DNA of 36,078 bases from Phycisphaerae bacterium. Lineage in GTDB: Bacteria; Planctomycetota; Phycisphaerae; UBA1845. The stretch spans positions 1-36,078 of the forward strand of contig JAJDDP010000195.1 of the NCBI GenBank assembly GCA_029260235.1. Reading direction: 5' to 3'. Positions 24,353 through 35,072 of the stretch are shown here, in pieces. Position 1 is the first letter of the stretch, and every line of letters begins with the position of its first letter. A program made the position numbers and the translations under genes. The notes under the pieces are model-generated. The model ran no database searches. It worked only from the letters and a program-made list of their open reading frames with translations, and had not been told where the DNA came from.

Positions 24353-24439
24353 GCCTGGTTTATGTGCATCGTGACCCGATGCGGACCAATGGTCTTGATG
24401 AGCTCGGTGTGGCTCTCGCCGTGGTGTAGCTAATAAAAG

Positions 24440-25444
24440 ATGACCGAGAATAACCTAATCCAAGAATTTTTGAACTACCTGACGTTCGAGCGACACTTCT
24501 CGCCGCATACGGCCAAGTGTTACTCCGCAGACTTGAGGCAGTTCACCGAGTATCTCTGCTCCGGCAAGGGCGCGCCTGGCGGTTCAGATGGCTCCTCTGT
24601 GGGTGGTTTTGGAACCCGCACGGACGAACCATCGGGCAGCACAATCGCTACGGCCACCAGCACGGCGATCGATCTTCGACAGATCGTGTTAGCTGTGGAC
24701 ACCGATAAGATTCGGCAGTTCCTCAGTTTCCTCGGTCAGCTCGACTACTCGAAATCGACGACTGCTCGGAAGCTTGCAACCTTACGCAGCTTCTACAAGT
24801 TCTGCCGGCGGCGCGGTTACATCGAGGACAATCCCCTCGCGACGATCCGTACGCCGAAGCAGGAAAAACGCCTGCCCAAGTTTCTTGAGATCGAGCAAAT
24901 CGAGAAGCTCCTCAGCACCCCCGATACGAACACGCTGTTGGGGGCAAGAGATCGAGCCATGCTCGAGGTGCTGTACTCAACGGGGATGCGGGTCAGCGAA
25001 TTGGTGGACATGAACATCATGGACGTCGATTTTGAAGGATCGACTATCCGGATTCGGGGCAAAGGCAAGAAGCAGCGCACCGCTCCGGTAGGCCCGACCG
25101 CTCTAGTGGCCATCCAACGATACCTCGAGAAGCGGCGGCAGGATCCAAGATCCGGCGAGTTCGACCAGAACGCCTTGTTCGCTAATAAGCACGGGCAGCG
25201 TCTCAGCACGCGATCCGTTCGCCGCAAGCTGGACAAGTATTTGGCAGAGGCGGGGCTTGACCCAACGATTAGCCCGCACACGCTGCGACACAGCTTTGCA
25301 ACGCATATGCTCAACAACGGCGCCGATCTTCGCAGCGTCCAAGAGCTATTAGGACATCAGAGCCTTTCGACCACCCAGATCTACACGCATCTGACCAGTC
25401 AGAGGCTCAAACAAGCTTACGACGACGCCCACCCCCGGGCGTAG
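24440..25444 (+). CDS. XerC/XerD-type tyrosine recombinase
   Basis: Xer recombinases resolve chromosome dimers at dif sites. All catalytic residues are visible: Arg184 in YSTGMRVSELVD, a Lys in GKGKKQR (near 208-211), His280 and Arg283 in SPHTLRHSFATH, His306 in ELLGHQSLS and the nucleophile Tyr315 in TTQIYTHL. The SAM-like N-terminal DNA-binding domain is split by a hydrophilic Gly/Ser/Thr-rich insertion at about residues 42-78, which explains 334 residues instead of ~300. Without a dif site or a second copy in view, XerC and XerD cannot be separated. It is followed by a strong terminator. It is intact, unlike the integrase remnant near 1546. Confidence 0.92.
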   Translation: MTENNLIQEFLNYLTFERHFSPHTAKCYSADLRQFTEYLCSGKGAPGGSDGSSVGGFGTRTDEPSGSTIATATSTAIDLRQIVLAVDTDKIRQFLSFLGQLDYSKSTTARKLATLRSFYKFCRRRGYIEDNPLATIRTPKQEKRLPKFLEIEQIEKLLSTPDTNTLLGARDRAMLEVLYSTGMRVSELVDMNIMDVDFEGSTIRIRGKGKKQRTAPVGPTALVAIQRYLEKRRQDPRSGEFDQNALFANKHGQRLSTRSVRRKLDKYLAEAGLDPTISPHTLRHSFATHMLNNGADLRSVQELLGHQSLSTTQIYTHLTSQRLKQAYDDAHPRA

Positions 25445-25464
25445 TCATTAGAGCAGCAACGACA

Positions 25465-25498
25465 CGCCGCCGCCTTGCAATAGGGGGAAGCGGCGGCG
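25465..25498 (+). repeat. GC-rich inverted repeat after the xer gene
   Basis: CGCCGCCGC (25465-25473) and GCGGCGGCG (25490-25498) form a perfect nine-pair stem around a 16-base loop. There is no T tract directly after it. It lies 11 bases before the terminator stem and may stabilise the 3' end of the transcript. Confidence 0.6.
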
Positions 25499-25509
25499 AA
25501 AGAACCCGG

Positions 25510-25547
25510 CCCGACCACGGCATACCGCCGCGGTCGGGTCTTTTTTT
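25510..25547 (+). terminator. strong intrinsic terminator of the xer gene
   Basis: CCCGACCACGGC (25510-25521) pairs with GCCGCGGTCGGG (25527-25538) with one mismatch around loop ATACC, followed by TC and seven T. This is a classical rho-independent terminator. Confidence 0.93.
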
Positions 25548-25732
25548 GTCCCCAAGCCCGCGGCGCCAGCACGGCTATGGTCATCCACAAACGTGCCTTC
25601 CAAGCGGCGCGAGAGCGATACAGCCTATCCCCGATACTGTGCCTTGCTCCGTCAAACGCCTACATTCAGCATTCTGCCCCTAAAGCCGATACAACTGCAG
25701 GTAGGACCGCTCACCGAAGGGAAAGGCGTTGC

Positions 25733-25761
25733 TTGCCGCCCTATTCGGCTGGTGTTATCCT
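25733..25761 (+). promoter_or_regulatory. probable clpC promoter
   Basis: TTGCCG (25733-25738) and TATCCT (25756-25761) are spaced by 17 bases, each matching four of six consensus positions. It is well placed downstream of the xer terminator and would give a start near 25768 and a leader of about 180 bases before clpC. No CIRCE element (TTAGCACTC inverted repeat) was seen. Confidence 0.5.
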
Positions 25762-25791
25762 TTCGGCGCCTGGAGTGAGTGGCCGTCTCGA

Positions 25792-25855
25792 CTGAGAGCG
25801 GTGCAAGCTCTCAGAAGCCAGCTAAGGGCTGTAGGTGCGCCTTGAATGTAAGGCG
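25792..25855 (+). promoter_or_regulatory. structured leader region upstream of clpC
   Basis: Two perfect hairpins lie in the predicted 5' untranslated region. The first is CTGAGAGC / GCTCTCAG (25792-25799 with 25807-25814, seven-base loop). The second is CGCCTT / AAGGCG (25838-25843 with 25850-25855, six-base loop). A weaker third hairpin lies at 25891-25908. None is followed by a T tract. I do not recognise a known riboswitch class. A regulatory role is inferred only from position and pairing. Confidence 0.4.
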
Positions 25856-25949
25856 GGAATAATCAACCGACCCCGTCATGAAACCCGGAGGCACTCTTTC
25901 GGGTGTGCAGCTGGCACTCATGGGACTCGGGAAAAGGAGAGTAGGCAAG

Positions 25950-28475
<2,526 letters not shown>

Positions 28476-28518
28476 TCAGCTAAACGCCGATCTTTCGGGC
28501 TATTAGTGATATCTTCCC

Positions 28519-28549
28519 AAGGGCGGGTGAAAACCTGCCCTTATTTCTT
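28519..28549 (+). terminator. clpC terminator
   Basis: AAGGGCGGGT (28519-28528) pairs with ACCTGCCCTT (28533-28542) across a GAAA tetraloop, with one G-T pair, followed by ATTTCTT. It separates clpC from the convergent permease gene, whose stop lies 39 bases further on. Confidence 0.85.
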
Positions 28550-28587
28550 GTGGTTCGAGCAGGCGAGTTGCAAGTACTGCGGTAGCA

Positions 28588-31500
28588 TTACTCGCAGCGA
28601 AGGGCAGGTAGCAGCGGCGCGCGGAAAGTGGCCAGGAGGGCTAGCAACCCAGCGACGACGCCCGTGACCAAGACCGACAGCAGCATCCCACCCATCGACA
28701 TCCATGCGATGCCCGACGGCGTGCTGACAATGTGCGGGGAGATAGCCAAGAGAGCTGGAATCAGTCCGCAGGCAAGTCCAACCGACACAAGCAGCACATT
28801 TTCAGCCATCACCACCCAACCCAGGGCGATGGACGAGAAGCCCAGCGCTCGCATCAGGGCTAATTCAGACCGACGCTCCCACACATTCCGCAACAGGACG
28901 ACGGCCAAACCCACCGTCCCGAGTACCAGACCCAGGCCGCCCAGCGTCTGAAATGTTGACAAATAGGTGTTCTGAACGGCGCTGTAGGCTGCGATCCGCT
29001 CGGACGTGCGCCCCACGTCAAATCCAAAATCAGCTAGGGACCGCTCCAGAAGCTGGCCCACAAGCTTCTCCTGATCCGCCGGCACCTCAACTAGAAAGAA
29101 GCCGTACCCCTGTGTGGCTGGGTGTAGTTGAAGAAGATTCGCTTCGGACATGACCAGCTCGCCCTGAAATAGGCTGCCTTTGAGCAAAGCAACAAATCGC
29201 AAGACCACATCGTTGCCCCGGTCATCCTTGACCGTGATATCTTTGCCCAACCCCGAATGAAGTTGCCACAATACCGCAGCCTCATCGCCCACAACCGGGT
29301 AGGCGCCGTCATCGAATCGTCGCCGAAGTAAGAGCCACGGATTGGCCCGCTCTTCGTCCGACTCAGCCATTGTCGCCCCGAAGACAAATCCCCCTCGTTG
29401 CACCATAACCTCAGTGGCACCGAGAAGCCTGGGTTGCTTCTTGAGGTAGAGGTTGACGCAGCTGGTTTCATCACCGCCCTGTAATCGGAACGGAAAAATC
29501 TCTGCCGCCTCAAGCGAACCAGAAGCTTCAGAATTCATGTTTAGTGAATCTCGACCCGCAGCCGTGTTCATGTCAAAGGCTAAGGGAACGCTCGATTCTG
29601 CATACAGCGAGAATCCGCCGCTGCCGGACGACTTATCTGCGGCGGAATCCACCGCTTCAATTCGAAAGGCCTGTAGGGCAGCGATGACGAAAGTGGCTGA
29701 GGCAATGAGACTCGTGGTGAGCATGCTCCTACCAATGTTGCGAGGCGCGTTGCGCATGCCCAGTCGCCCCCAGGCAGATACTCCAGTGCGGACTATGGCT
29801 CCAGATTGACCGCCCTGATTGAGCCAAGCACGAAACAAGGCCAAGCAGCCTACCAGGGCACATGCCCCCCCACCGAAGAACCCACCCGCCCTGGCCGCGG
29901 CCCCGCTCTTGGCGGTTGCAGCCATCAAGGCCAGTGAAATCGCAAACCCACAGGCCGCAACCCATTTGGATCGAATAGAACCGGGCCTAGGGGCTAAGCT
30001 ACCCTCCTGCGTAGCCCTACCTGCTATCAGCAAACGTGGCGATAGTGATGTAAGACCACGAATAGACCAAGCAATCGACAGAACTGCGACGCCCACGCCG
30101 GCGACATAGCCGATTCCAAAACTCAGCGGGGTTGTGTGCAGCGTCAAGAACGGAGCATGAACTGCCTCGGACCACCAAGATCTTAGTCCTGCCAGCATCA
30201 GCCAAGCATAGGCGATGGCCAAGGCCAATCCGGCAAGCGAACCGAGCCCCGCAAGAATCACACCCTCCGACACCAGCATGTGCCTTACGAGTTTAGGCTC
30301 AAAACCTGTCGCCAGCAGAATGCCAACCTCTGACACGCGATGCTCGACCGCGAGGCGAAACAACAAAGCCACCAGCATGGCTGCCGACACGATCAAGAAC
30401 AGACTAAAGCCCATGAAAAGTCCGCCGAAATCAGTCGATCCCCGACTAGCGGCCTCCGCGTCGGCGCGGATAGACTGCCAACCGAATCCAAGTTCCTCAA
30501 CCCGCAGTTCGGCCAGCAACTCCGCCTCAAAACCTGCTGCTAGTGCCTCCAACCCCTTGTCAGCCTCAGGCATGATCCGCAGGGAGGTCAAACTACCAAA
30601 CCGCTCGGGCTGATCTGCCCACAGGCTGATTCCTTCTTGCAAGTTGATGAATGCTTTGGGGGCGGCTTTGTACGACTCCCAGTAAATATCGTCTTGGTCG
30701 CGCACCTTGTTCAAATCAACCGGAAAGGGTGGATCCCAGTCCGCCAAACTTCGCGAGTCGGTGATGCCAGGATACGAAGGCGTAAACCCCGGATCAGCGA
30801 CATCGCCTGCCATGGGCACAACGGCCGCGACGCGAAACTCAGCTGTCTGCGTCTCCAATTGGCCAAATCGTCCGGTCATGTAGTAGGACACGCGAACCGA
30901 GTCGCCCGGGCGGGCTTGAAGATCATCCGCCGCCCACCCGTTCAGCACGATCTCGCCCTCTTCTGGCTCTGGGGCTGATCCGATGCCCGTCCCGATGGCG
31001 CTGATCGTCGAATAGGGAATGCCACGCGAATCGTCGCCGAGCCGCTCGATGCTGTTAGCTAGATATGTGAGTACCGGCGTAGACTGCAAGTTCAAGGCCG
31101 AGACAGCCCGCCGGGCTGCGCTTTCGACTGGAGGCGCCAGCAAGAAAGCCTCGCTCTCCAAGGCGACATATCCGCGTTCATTGTCCACGCGAAGGGTGAT
31201 TCCAGAATCACCCAACCTATACTCAGCCGCAAGAATTTCTTGAAGATCTGCTATGGCTTGGCGGCCTCGAATGAGCAGCGCATTGATCCGCCCATCCCGG
31301 TGCAAGGCTGATTGCAGGACCGACAACGGAACAAACGCGTTCAGCGGAATCGGCTGTCTGGGACTGAGAGCGAATCCCGCCAACCCATCAACCGGCACGA
31401 TCCCGCTGACCTCCAATCTCAAAGTGACTCCGGCGTCGTCACGGCGCCCCAGCAACGTTTCGATGGCGACATCTCCGCTCTTGCCAATTCGCAACAAGAT

Positions 31501-31968
31501 GGTGTCGCCGACCTCCGCAGCCAATTCGTCAGCTAACCCCGCATTCAAGAGCACAGACCGGCCCGCGGGCATGTTTACTGCAGGGCCTACCGCAGGATCG
31601 ACCAAGGTCCAAAACCGGTCATCCACACCAAACACGTCAACGCGGTTGGTCCTGGCTCGCGTCTCAGCCTGTGTCGCACTCCCCTGCACCGAAATGGCTG
31701 GGACGACGTGGTTGAACGATTGACCAAACTCGGTGGAGTCGGAGATTCTGTCGCACAACGATTCTTGAAAGTACCCCGGAGTGACCATCGCGTAGTCGAT
31801 GAGGCCCAACCGCCCCACCGCAGCGTCATGCAGACTGCCCCGCATCGAATCACCCACCAGCAGTGCCCCCGTCAGGGCAGCGGTTCCCACCGCAACCCCA
31901 GCCATTACGGCCAAGTTGGTGCGCCAGAAGAAGGTAACTGATCGTCGATGGAAATCGAATAAGCGCAT
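28588..31968 (-). CDS. very large FtsX-like ABC transporter permease (YbbP/LolCE class)
   Basis: The 1126-residue inner-membrane protein has an N-terminal helix (~17-40), a long periplasmic domain (~45-520), and a core of three helices beginning FGGLFMGFSLFLIVSAAMLV and containing EVGILLATGFEPKLVRHMLV, the FtsX coupling-helix region. Two more helices follow, then another helix (~MLTTSLIASATFVIAALQAF), a second periplasmic domain and three final helices with ELALMRALGFSSIALGWVV. That gives about ten helices with two FtsX halves, the topology of YbbP rather than the four-helix MacB/LolC type. Such transporters drive mechanical work or lipid/lipoprotein movement, not classical import. It begins ten bases after the ATPase stop. 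The substrate is unknown. Confidence 0.9.
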   Translation of the reverse strand: MRLFDFHRRSVTFFWRTNLAVMAGVAVGTAALTGALLVGDSMRGSLHDAAVGRLGLIDYAMVTPGYFQESLCDRISDSTEFGQSFNHVVPAISVQGSATQAETRARTNRVDVFGVDDRFWTLVDPAVGPAVNMPAGRSVLLNAGLADELAAEVGDTILLRIGKSGDVAIETLLGRRDDAGVTLRLEVSGIVPVDGLAGFALSPRQPIPLNAFVPLSVLQSALHRDGRINALLIRGRQAIADLQEILAAEYRLGDSGITLRVDNERGYVALESEAFLLAPPVESAARRAVSALNLQSTPVLTYLANSIERLGDDSRGIPYSTISAIGTGIGSAPEPEEGEIVLNGWAADDLQARPGDSVRVSYYMTGRFGQLETQTAEFRVAAVVPMAGDVADPGFTPSYPGITDSRSLADWDPPFPVDLNKVRDQDDIYWESYKAAPKAFINLQEGISLWADQPERFGSLTSLRIMPEADKGLEALAAGFEAELLAELRVEELGFGWQSIRADAEAASRGSTDFGGLFMGFSLFLIVSAAMLVALLFRLAVEHRVSEVGILLATGFEPKLVRHMLVSEGVILAGLGSLAGLALAIAYAWLMLAGLRSWWSEAVHAPFLTLHTTPLSFGIGYVAGVGVAVLSIAWSIRGLTSLSPRLLIAGRATQEGSLAPRPGSIRSKWVAACGFAISLALMAATAKSGAAARAGGFFGGGACALVGCLALFRAWLNQGGQSGAIVRTGVSAWGRLGMRNAPRNIGRSMLTTSLIASATFVIAALQAFRIEAVDSAADKSSGSGGFSLYAESSVPLAFDMNTAAGRDSLNMNSEASGSLEAAEIFPFRLQGGDETSCVNLYLKKQPRLLGATEVMVQRGGFVFGATMAESDEERANPWLLLRRRFDDGAYPVVGDEAAVLWQLHSGLGKDITVKDDRGNDVVLRFVALLKGSLFQGELVMSEANLLQLHPATQGYGFFLVEVPADQEKLVGQLLERSLADFGFDVGRTSERIAAYSAVQNTYLSTFQTLGGLGLVLGTVGLAVVLLRNVWERRSELALMRALGFSSIALGWVVMAENVLLVSVGLACGLIPALLAISPHIVSTPSGIAWMSMGGMLLSVLVTGVVAGLLALLATFRAPLLPALRCE

Positions 31969-31978
31969 AACACCGGAT

Positions 31979-32644
31979 CTACTCGGGAATCAGCCCACCC
32001 TCGCTGAGTTGGTGAATGCTGCCAATGCGGTCAGCCAAGTGCCGGCTATGGGTAACTACGATCAAGACCGTCTTCTCATCGCGATGCAATTCTACCAGCA
32101 ACTCCGCGACGCCTTCTGCTATCGATTGGTCGAGGTTCCCCGTGGGCTCATCTGCCAGAATGACGGTTGGTCTGTTGATCAGTGCCCTGGCAAGGGCTGT
32201 GCGCTGTCGCTCGCCGCCGGAGAGCTCAGCCGGCCGATGCTCCAACCGATCAGTCAAACCGACGCGGTCGAGCAAATGCCGAGCACGCTCCGGCGTGCCC
32301 TTGCTAGCAGCATCAGCCAAAGTGGGCAGCAGTACATTCTCAAGCACCGTGCATTGTGGCAGCAGGTGATGGTCCTGAAAGACAAAACCTATCTGAGCAT
32401 TTCTATAGCGGGCCAACTGCTTTGGCGGCAGGGAGAACGGGTCCACGCCGTCGACATCGACCTTGCCCGTCGAGGGGGTTTCCAAGGTTCCCAGGATATT
32501 CAACAGCGTGCTCTTGCCCGAACCGGAGGGGCCCATGATGACCGCAGCTTCCCCGGATTCCAGGCGAAGCGAAGCCCCGCGCAAGACAGCCAACGGCCCA
32601 CTTCGGGTTGGATACTCTTTGGAGATGGAGTCAGCATGTAGCAT
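31979..32644 (-). CDS. ABC transporter ATPase, LolD/MacB/YbbA type
   Basis: This 222-residue nucleotide-binding subunit has Walker A GPSGSGKST, Q-loop FVFQDHHLLPQ, signature LSGGERQR, Walker B VILADEPTGNLD and H-loop VVTHSRHLA. ADEPTGNLD is typical of ATPases that serve FtsX-type permeases. The ATG at 32644 is preferred over an adjacent TTG at 32647. The permease follows after ten bases, so the two form one transporter. It is 151 bases downstream of the amidohydrolase on the same strand. Confidence 0.95.
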   Translation of the reverse strand: MLHADSISKEYPTRSGPLAVLRGASLRLESGEAAVIMGPSGSGKSTLLNILGTLETPSTGKVDVDGVDPFSLPPKQLARYRNAQIGFVFQDHHLLPQCTVLENVLLPTLADAASKGTPERARHLLDRVGLTDRLEHRPAELSGGERQRTALARALINRPTVILADEPTGNLDQSIAEGVAELLVELHRDEKTVLIVVTHSRHLADRIGSIHQLSEGGLIPE

Positions 32645-32756
32645 CAACTACATACGATACATGCCCGACGACGTCTGTCGAGAGGCGGACACATGATCGC
32701 ACCTTCAGTCGCTGCCCACGGGAACCGACATAAAGGCCCGTCGTATCCGCCAATGG

Positions 32757-32784
32757 ACGCGAATCGCTCCTGTCTTATTCGCGT
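32757..32784 (-). repeat. perfect inverted repeat after the M20 amidohydrolase gene
   Basis: ACGCGAAT (32757-32764) and ATTCGCGT (32777-32784) form a perfect eight-pair stem with a 12-base loop, 12 bases beyond the amidohydrolase stop. There is no T tract on either strand. It could be an mRNA-stabilising hairpin, a weak terminator or an operator for the downstream ABC genes. Confidence 0.55.
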
Positions 32785-32795
32785 TCATGAGTGGT

Positions 32796-33992
32796 TCAGG
32801 CCTGCAAGCCTTCGTGAAGATAACGATGGGCGATCTCGCAGAACATGCGCACGCCAACACCAATGGCCTCGTCGGCGAAGTTGTAATTAGGGCTGTGTAA
32901 GGCGGGGCAATCAGGCTGACCGGGCTGCTTGACCCCCACGCGGAACCAAGTAGCAGGCACGCGGCGGGCAAAGAATGAGAAATCCTCCCCACCCATACCC
33001 GGCGGTGGATCGGTTACCACGTTCTCGTGATCCAGCAGTTCTAGTGCGATACGCGAAACGAAGGCGGCACACTTCGCGTCGTTGTGCAGGGCTGGGTACC
33101 CTGGCTTGAATTCAACGTCGCCGGTGCAACCAAAGACGGAGGCCGATCTGCCGACAATATGTCGCACCTTGTCCATGACTTGATCGTGCGATTCCTGGGC
33201 CAGCCCGCGGACGGTCCCCATCAATCGACATGTACCAGGCAACACATTATGCGTGTGGCCTGCCTGCACCATCGTCACCGAGACCAATACCGGATCAACA
33301 GGATCCCATCGCGAAGAAATAGCTTGCAGGGCTGTGATGGTGTGGGCAGCAGCTAGAATCACATCATTGCCGGTGTGCGGATAGGCGGCGTGGGCTCCAG
33401 TGCCATTCAAAGTCACTGAAAACGCTGTGGCGGCCGCCAGCACGGGGCCAGAACCGACCATCACCTGCCCCACCTCAACGTCAGGCCAGCCGTGCAACCC
33501 AAAGGCAGCGTCTACATCAGGGTTCTCAAGCACGCCCTCCTCGTCTACCAGCTTGCCGCCTCCACCGCCGCCTTCCTCAGCCGGCTGAAAAATAAACTTC
33601 ACCTTCCCGGGCAGATCTTCGGAAAAATGGGTCAACACCTTTGCGGCTCCGATCAGGCAGGACATATGCCCATCGTGCCCGCACGCGTGCATCTTGCCGG
33701 GAATGGTGGACGCGTATTCGAGGCCCGGATGGTCCTCCTGGATGGGGAGCGCATCCATGTCTGCCCGCAGCAATACGCACGGGCCAAGCTTGTGCCGATT
33801 CAGAACAGCCTCGATCCCCGTCTTGGCCAAGCCGGAGCGCAACTCTAGCCCAGGCAGGGGCTCAAGTTCCTGCAGCAGACGGGCCGCGGTCCATTTCTCT
33901 TCAAAACCCAGTTCCGGGTGGGCGTGCAGCTCGTGACGAAGATCGACCAGTTCGCGCTTGAGTCGCTGGATGGCAGAATCAAAATCAGGCAT
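32796..33992 (-). CDS. M20 family metal-dependent amidohydrolase
   Basis: M20D peptidase-like amidohydrolases cleave N-acyl amino acids such as hippurate or indole-acetyl amino acids. The metal ligands are visible: HACGHDGH, the Glu pair in FQPAEEGGGGG, His in AFGLHGWP and the distal His in ALHSPNYNF. The dimerisation domain starts near TLNGTGAHAAYPHTGNDVIL. The N-terminal LRHELHAHPELGFEE is the family hallmark. There is no signal peptide, so it acts in the cytoplasm. It starts 23 bases after the upstream membrane-protein gene, suggesting one operon. The natural substrate is not predictable. Confidence 0.93.
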   Translation of the reverse strand: MPDFDSAIQRLKRELVDLRHELHAHPELGFEEKWTAARLLQELEPLPGLELRSGLAKTGIEAVLNRHKLGPCVLLRADMDALPIQEDHPGLEYASTIPGKMHACGHDGHMSCLIGAAKVLTHFSEDLPGKVKFIFQPAEEGGGGGGKLVDEEGVLENPDVDAAFGLHGWPDVEVGQVMVGSGPVLAAATAFSVTLNGTGAHAAYPHTGNDVILAAAHTITALQAISSRWDPVDPVLVSVTMVQAGHTHNVLPGTCRLMGTVRGLAQESHDQVMDKVRHIVGRSASVFGCTGDVEFKPGYPALHNDAKCAAFVSRIALELLDHENVVTDPPPGMGGEDFSFFARRVPATWFRVGVKQPGQPDCPALHSPNYNFADEAIGVGVRMFCEIAHRYLHEGLQA

Positions 33993-34015
33993 GAAGGAAC
34001 ACCAGCTCAGGTGGG

Positions 34016-34690
34016 TTAACCGAATAGGAATTGCGATACGACTTGGGCAACCGCATCGCTATGGCGGGACATCATCCAGAGGGGCAACAACATTACCGCT
34101 ACGCCTACCAGGAGCAGCGATGCCCCTGCAATCGATGGAATCTGGTGTTGTTGTTTCAAGCGGCTCGATAGGCAATTGCGGAGCTCTCGGGCCACCGCTT
34201 GTCCTGCGTCCCTCTTGTCTGCCGCATCAGAAGTAATCTTGAGGTGACAGCTCACATTACGAAGTAGCGGCACGGGACTGATGTGAATCGCCAGGTGACA
34301 ACTCGGCAATTCCAGGGAAGGCCCTGCCTGCTTGATGCCCAAGCCAAGATCGTCAGCACTTCTGCGAATGAGGCGAAATATCTGCCCAGCCGAGCTGTTG
34401 TAGACGACCCAGCCACTCTCTTCTCGCGGCAGGAGCAATCGCACCGCGCCGAGGACACAAACCGCCGCCGGCAAGATGACCCAAGCCTGTCCCAACTGAA
34501 TAACGGTCCAGGCAGGGTGAAAGAGCAAGGGCCCTAAAGCAGCAGCCAGGATCAGGAAGTCTTTGCGGGCATCGATCAGAATTGGTGCCGGTTGAGAATT
34601 CAGCAAACCCAGCACGATAAGGTAAGCAGCGATCGGGCCGACCAGAATCAGGATCTGAAAAAGCCAAGCAACTTGTTGCGTACTTTCCAT
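34016..34690 (-). CDS. membrane protein of unknown function
   Basis: I do not recognise this 224-residue protein. It has three N-terminal hydrophobic segments (WLFQILILVGPIAAYLIVLG, FLILAAALGPLLFHPAW, AWVILPAAVCVLGAVRLLL) and one near the C-terminus (IAGASLLLVGVAVMLLPLWM). Between them is a soluble domain of about 90 residues (EESGWVVYNSSAGQIFRLIR, then ELPSCHLAIHISPVPLLRNV and SCHLKITSDA) that looks alpha/beta and probably faces the cytoplasm. It is 46 bases downstream of the Arg-rich gene and 23 bases before the amidohydrolase, so the three are likely one transcription unit. Confidence 0.75.
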   Translation of the reverse strand: MESTQQVAWLFQILILVGPIAAYLIVLGLLNSQPAPILIDARKDFLILAAALGPLLFHPAWTVIQLGQAWVILPAAVCVLGAVRLLLPREESGWVVYNSSAGQIFRLIRRSADDLGLGIKQAGPSLELPSCHLAIHISPVPLLRNVSCHLKITSDAADKRDAGQAVARELRNCLSSRLKQQHQIPSIAGASLLLVGVAVMLLPLWMMSRHSDAVAQVVSQFLFG

Positions 34691-34736
34691 GGTAGGCCTA
34701 CCAAAGCGGTGACCGGCCCGCGAACAATGCGTTACC

Positions 34737-35072
34737 CTATTCCGACGAGTCTTCCTCGCTTGCGCCGTCTGGATTGTTGATGTGCTCAGCCTGGTCCGCC
34801 ACCTTGCGGTACCCGAGGTACATCACAATCTCGAAAATCTCTGAGTGCGAAGGGAAGGGACGCTTGTTGATCCGCTTGTATTCATCGATGGCCATGATGA
34901 ATTCATAAAGCTCGCCCGAGATTTCCCCTTCCTCTGCGGCGCGGCGAATCTCTCCGCGGCGGCGCCCAGGCCCGCGCCGGCGATCAAGCCCACTGCGGCG
35001 CTCAGCCCCTTTGTGCCGACGCTCACTTCTTTCAGACTTACGGCGATCTGGGCCAGGATAGGATTCGCTCAT
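34737..35072 (-). CDS. small protein with Arg-rich repeat N-terminus and conserved helical C-terminal domain
   Basis: The first ~45 of 111 residues are an Arg-dense, repeated pattern of D/E-R-R units (PDRRKSERSERRHKGAERR, LDRRRGPGRRR), probably disordered or nucleic-acid/membrane-binding. The rest (GELYEFIMAIDEYKRINKRP, then FPSHSEIFEIVMYLGYRKVA) reads as a compact helical domain resembling hypothetical proteins of planctomycetes and other Gram-negatives; FPSHSEIFEIV is reminiscent of a helix-turn-helix entry, but this is only a suggestion. The C-terminal tail is acidic. No family function is known to me. It is first in the leftward operon, starting with ATG at 35072. Confidence 0.75.
   Translation of the reverse strand: MSESYPGPDRRKSERSERRHKGAERRSGLDRRRGPGRRRGEIRRAAEEGEISGELYEFIMAIDEYKRINKRPFPSHSEIFEIVMYLGYRKVADQAEHINNPDGASEEDSSE

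Noticed and set aside
25577..25795. 72-codon forward frame between the xer terminator and clpC
   Set aside because: It overlaps the predicted clpC promoter and the first leader hairpin, has no ribosome site and resembles no protein.
25878..25949. 24-codon N-terminal extension of ClpC
   Set aside because: ClpC proteins begin at MFERFTDRA; AAGGAG lies at the right distance from the ATG at 25950, and the extension is not family-like.
31799..32641. 280-codon forward open frame opposite the permease start and ABC ATPase
   Set aside because: It is antisense to two well-supported genes with clear ABC and FtsX motifs, has no recognisable domain and no ribosome site.
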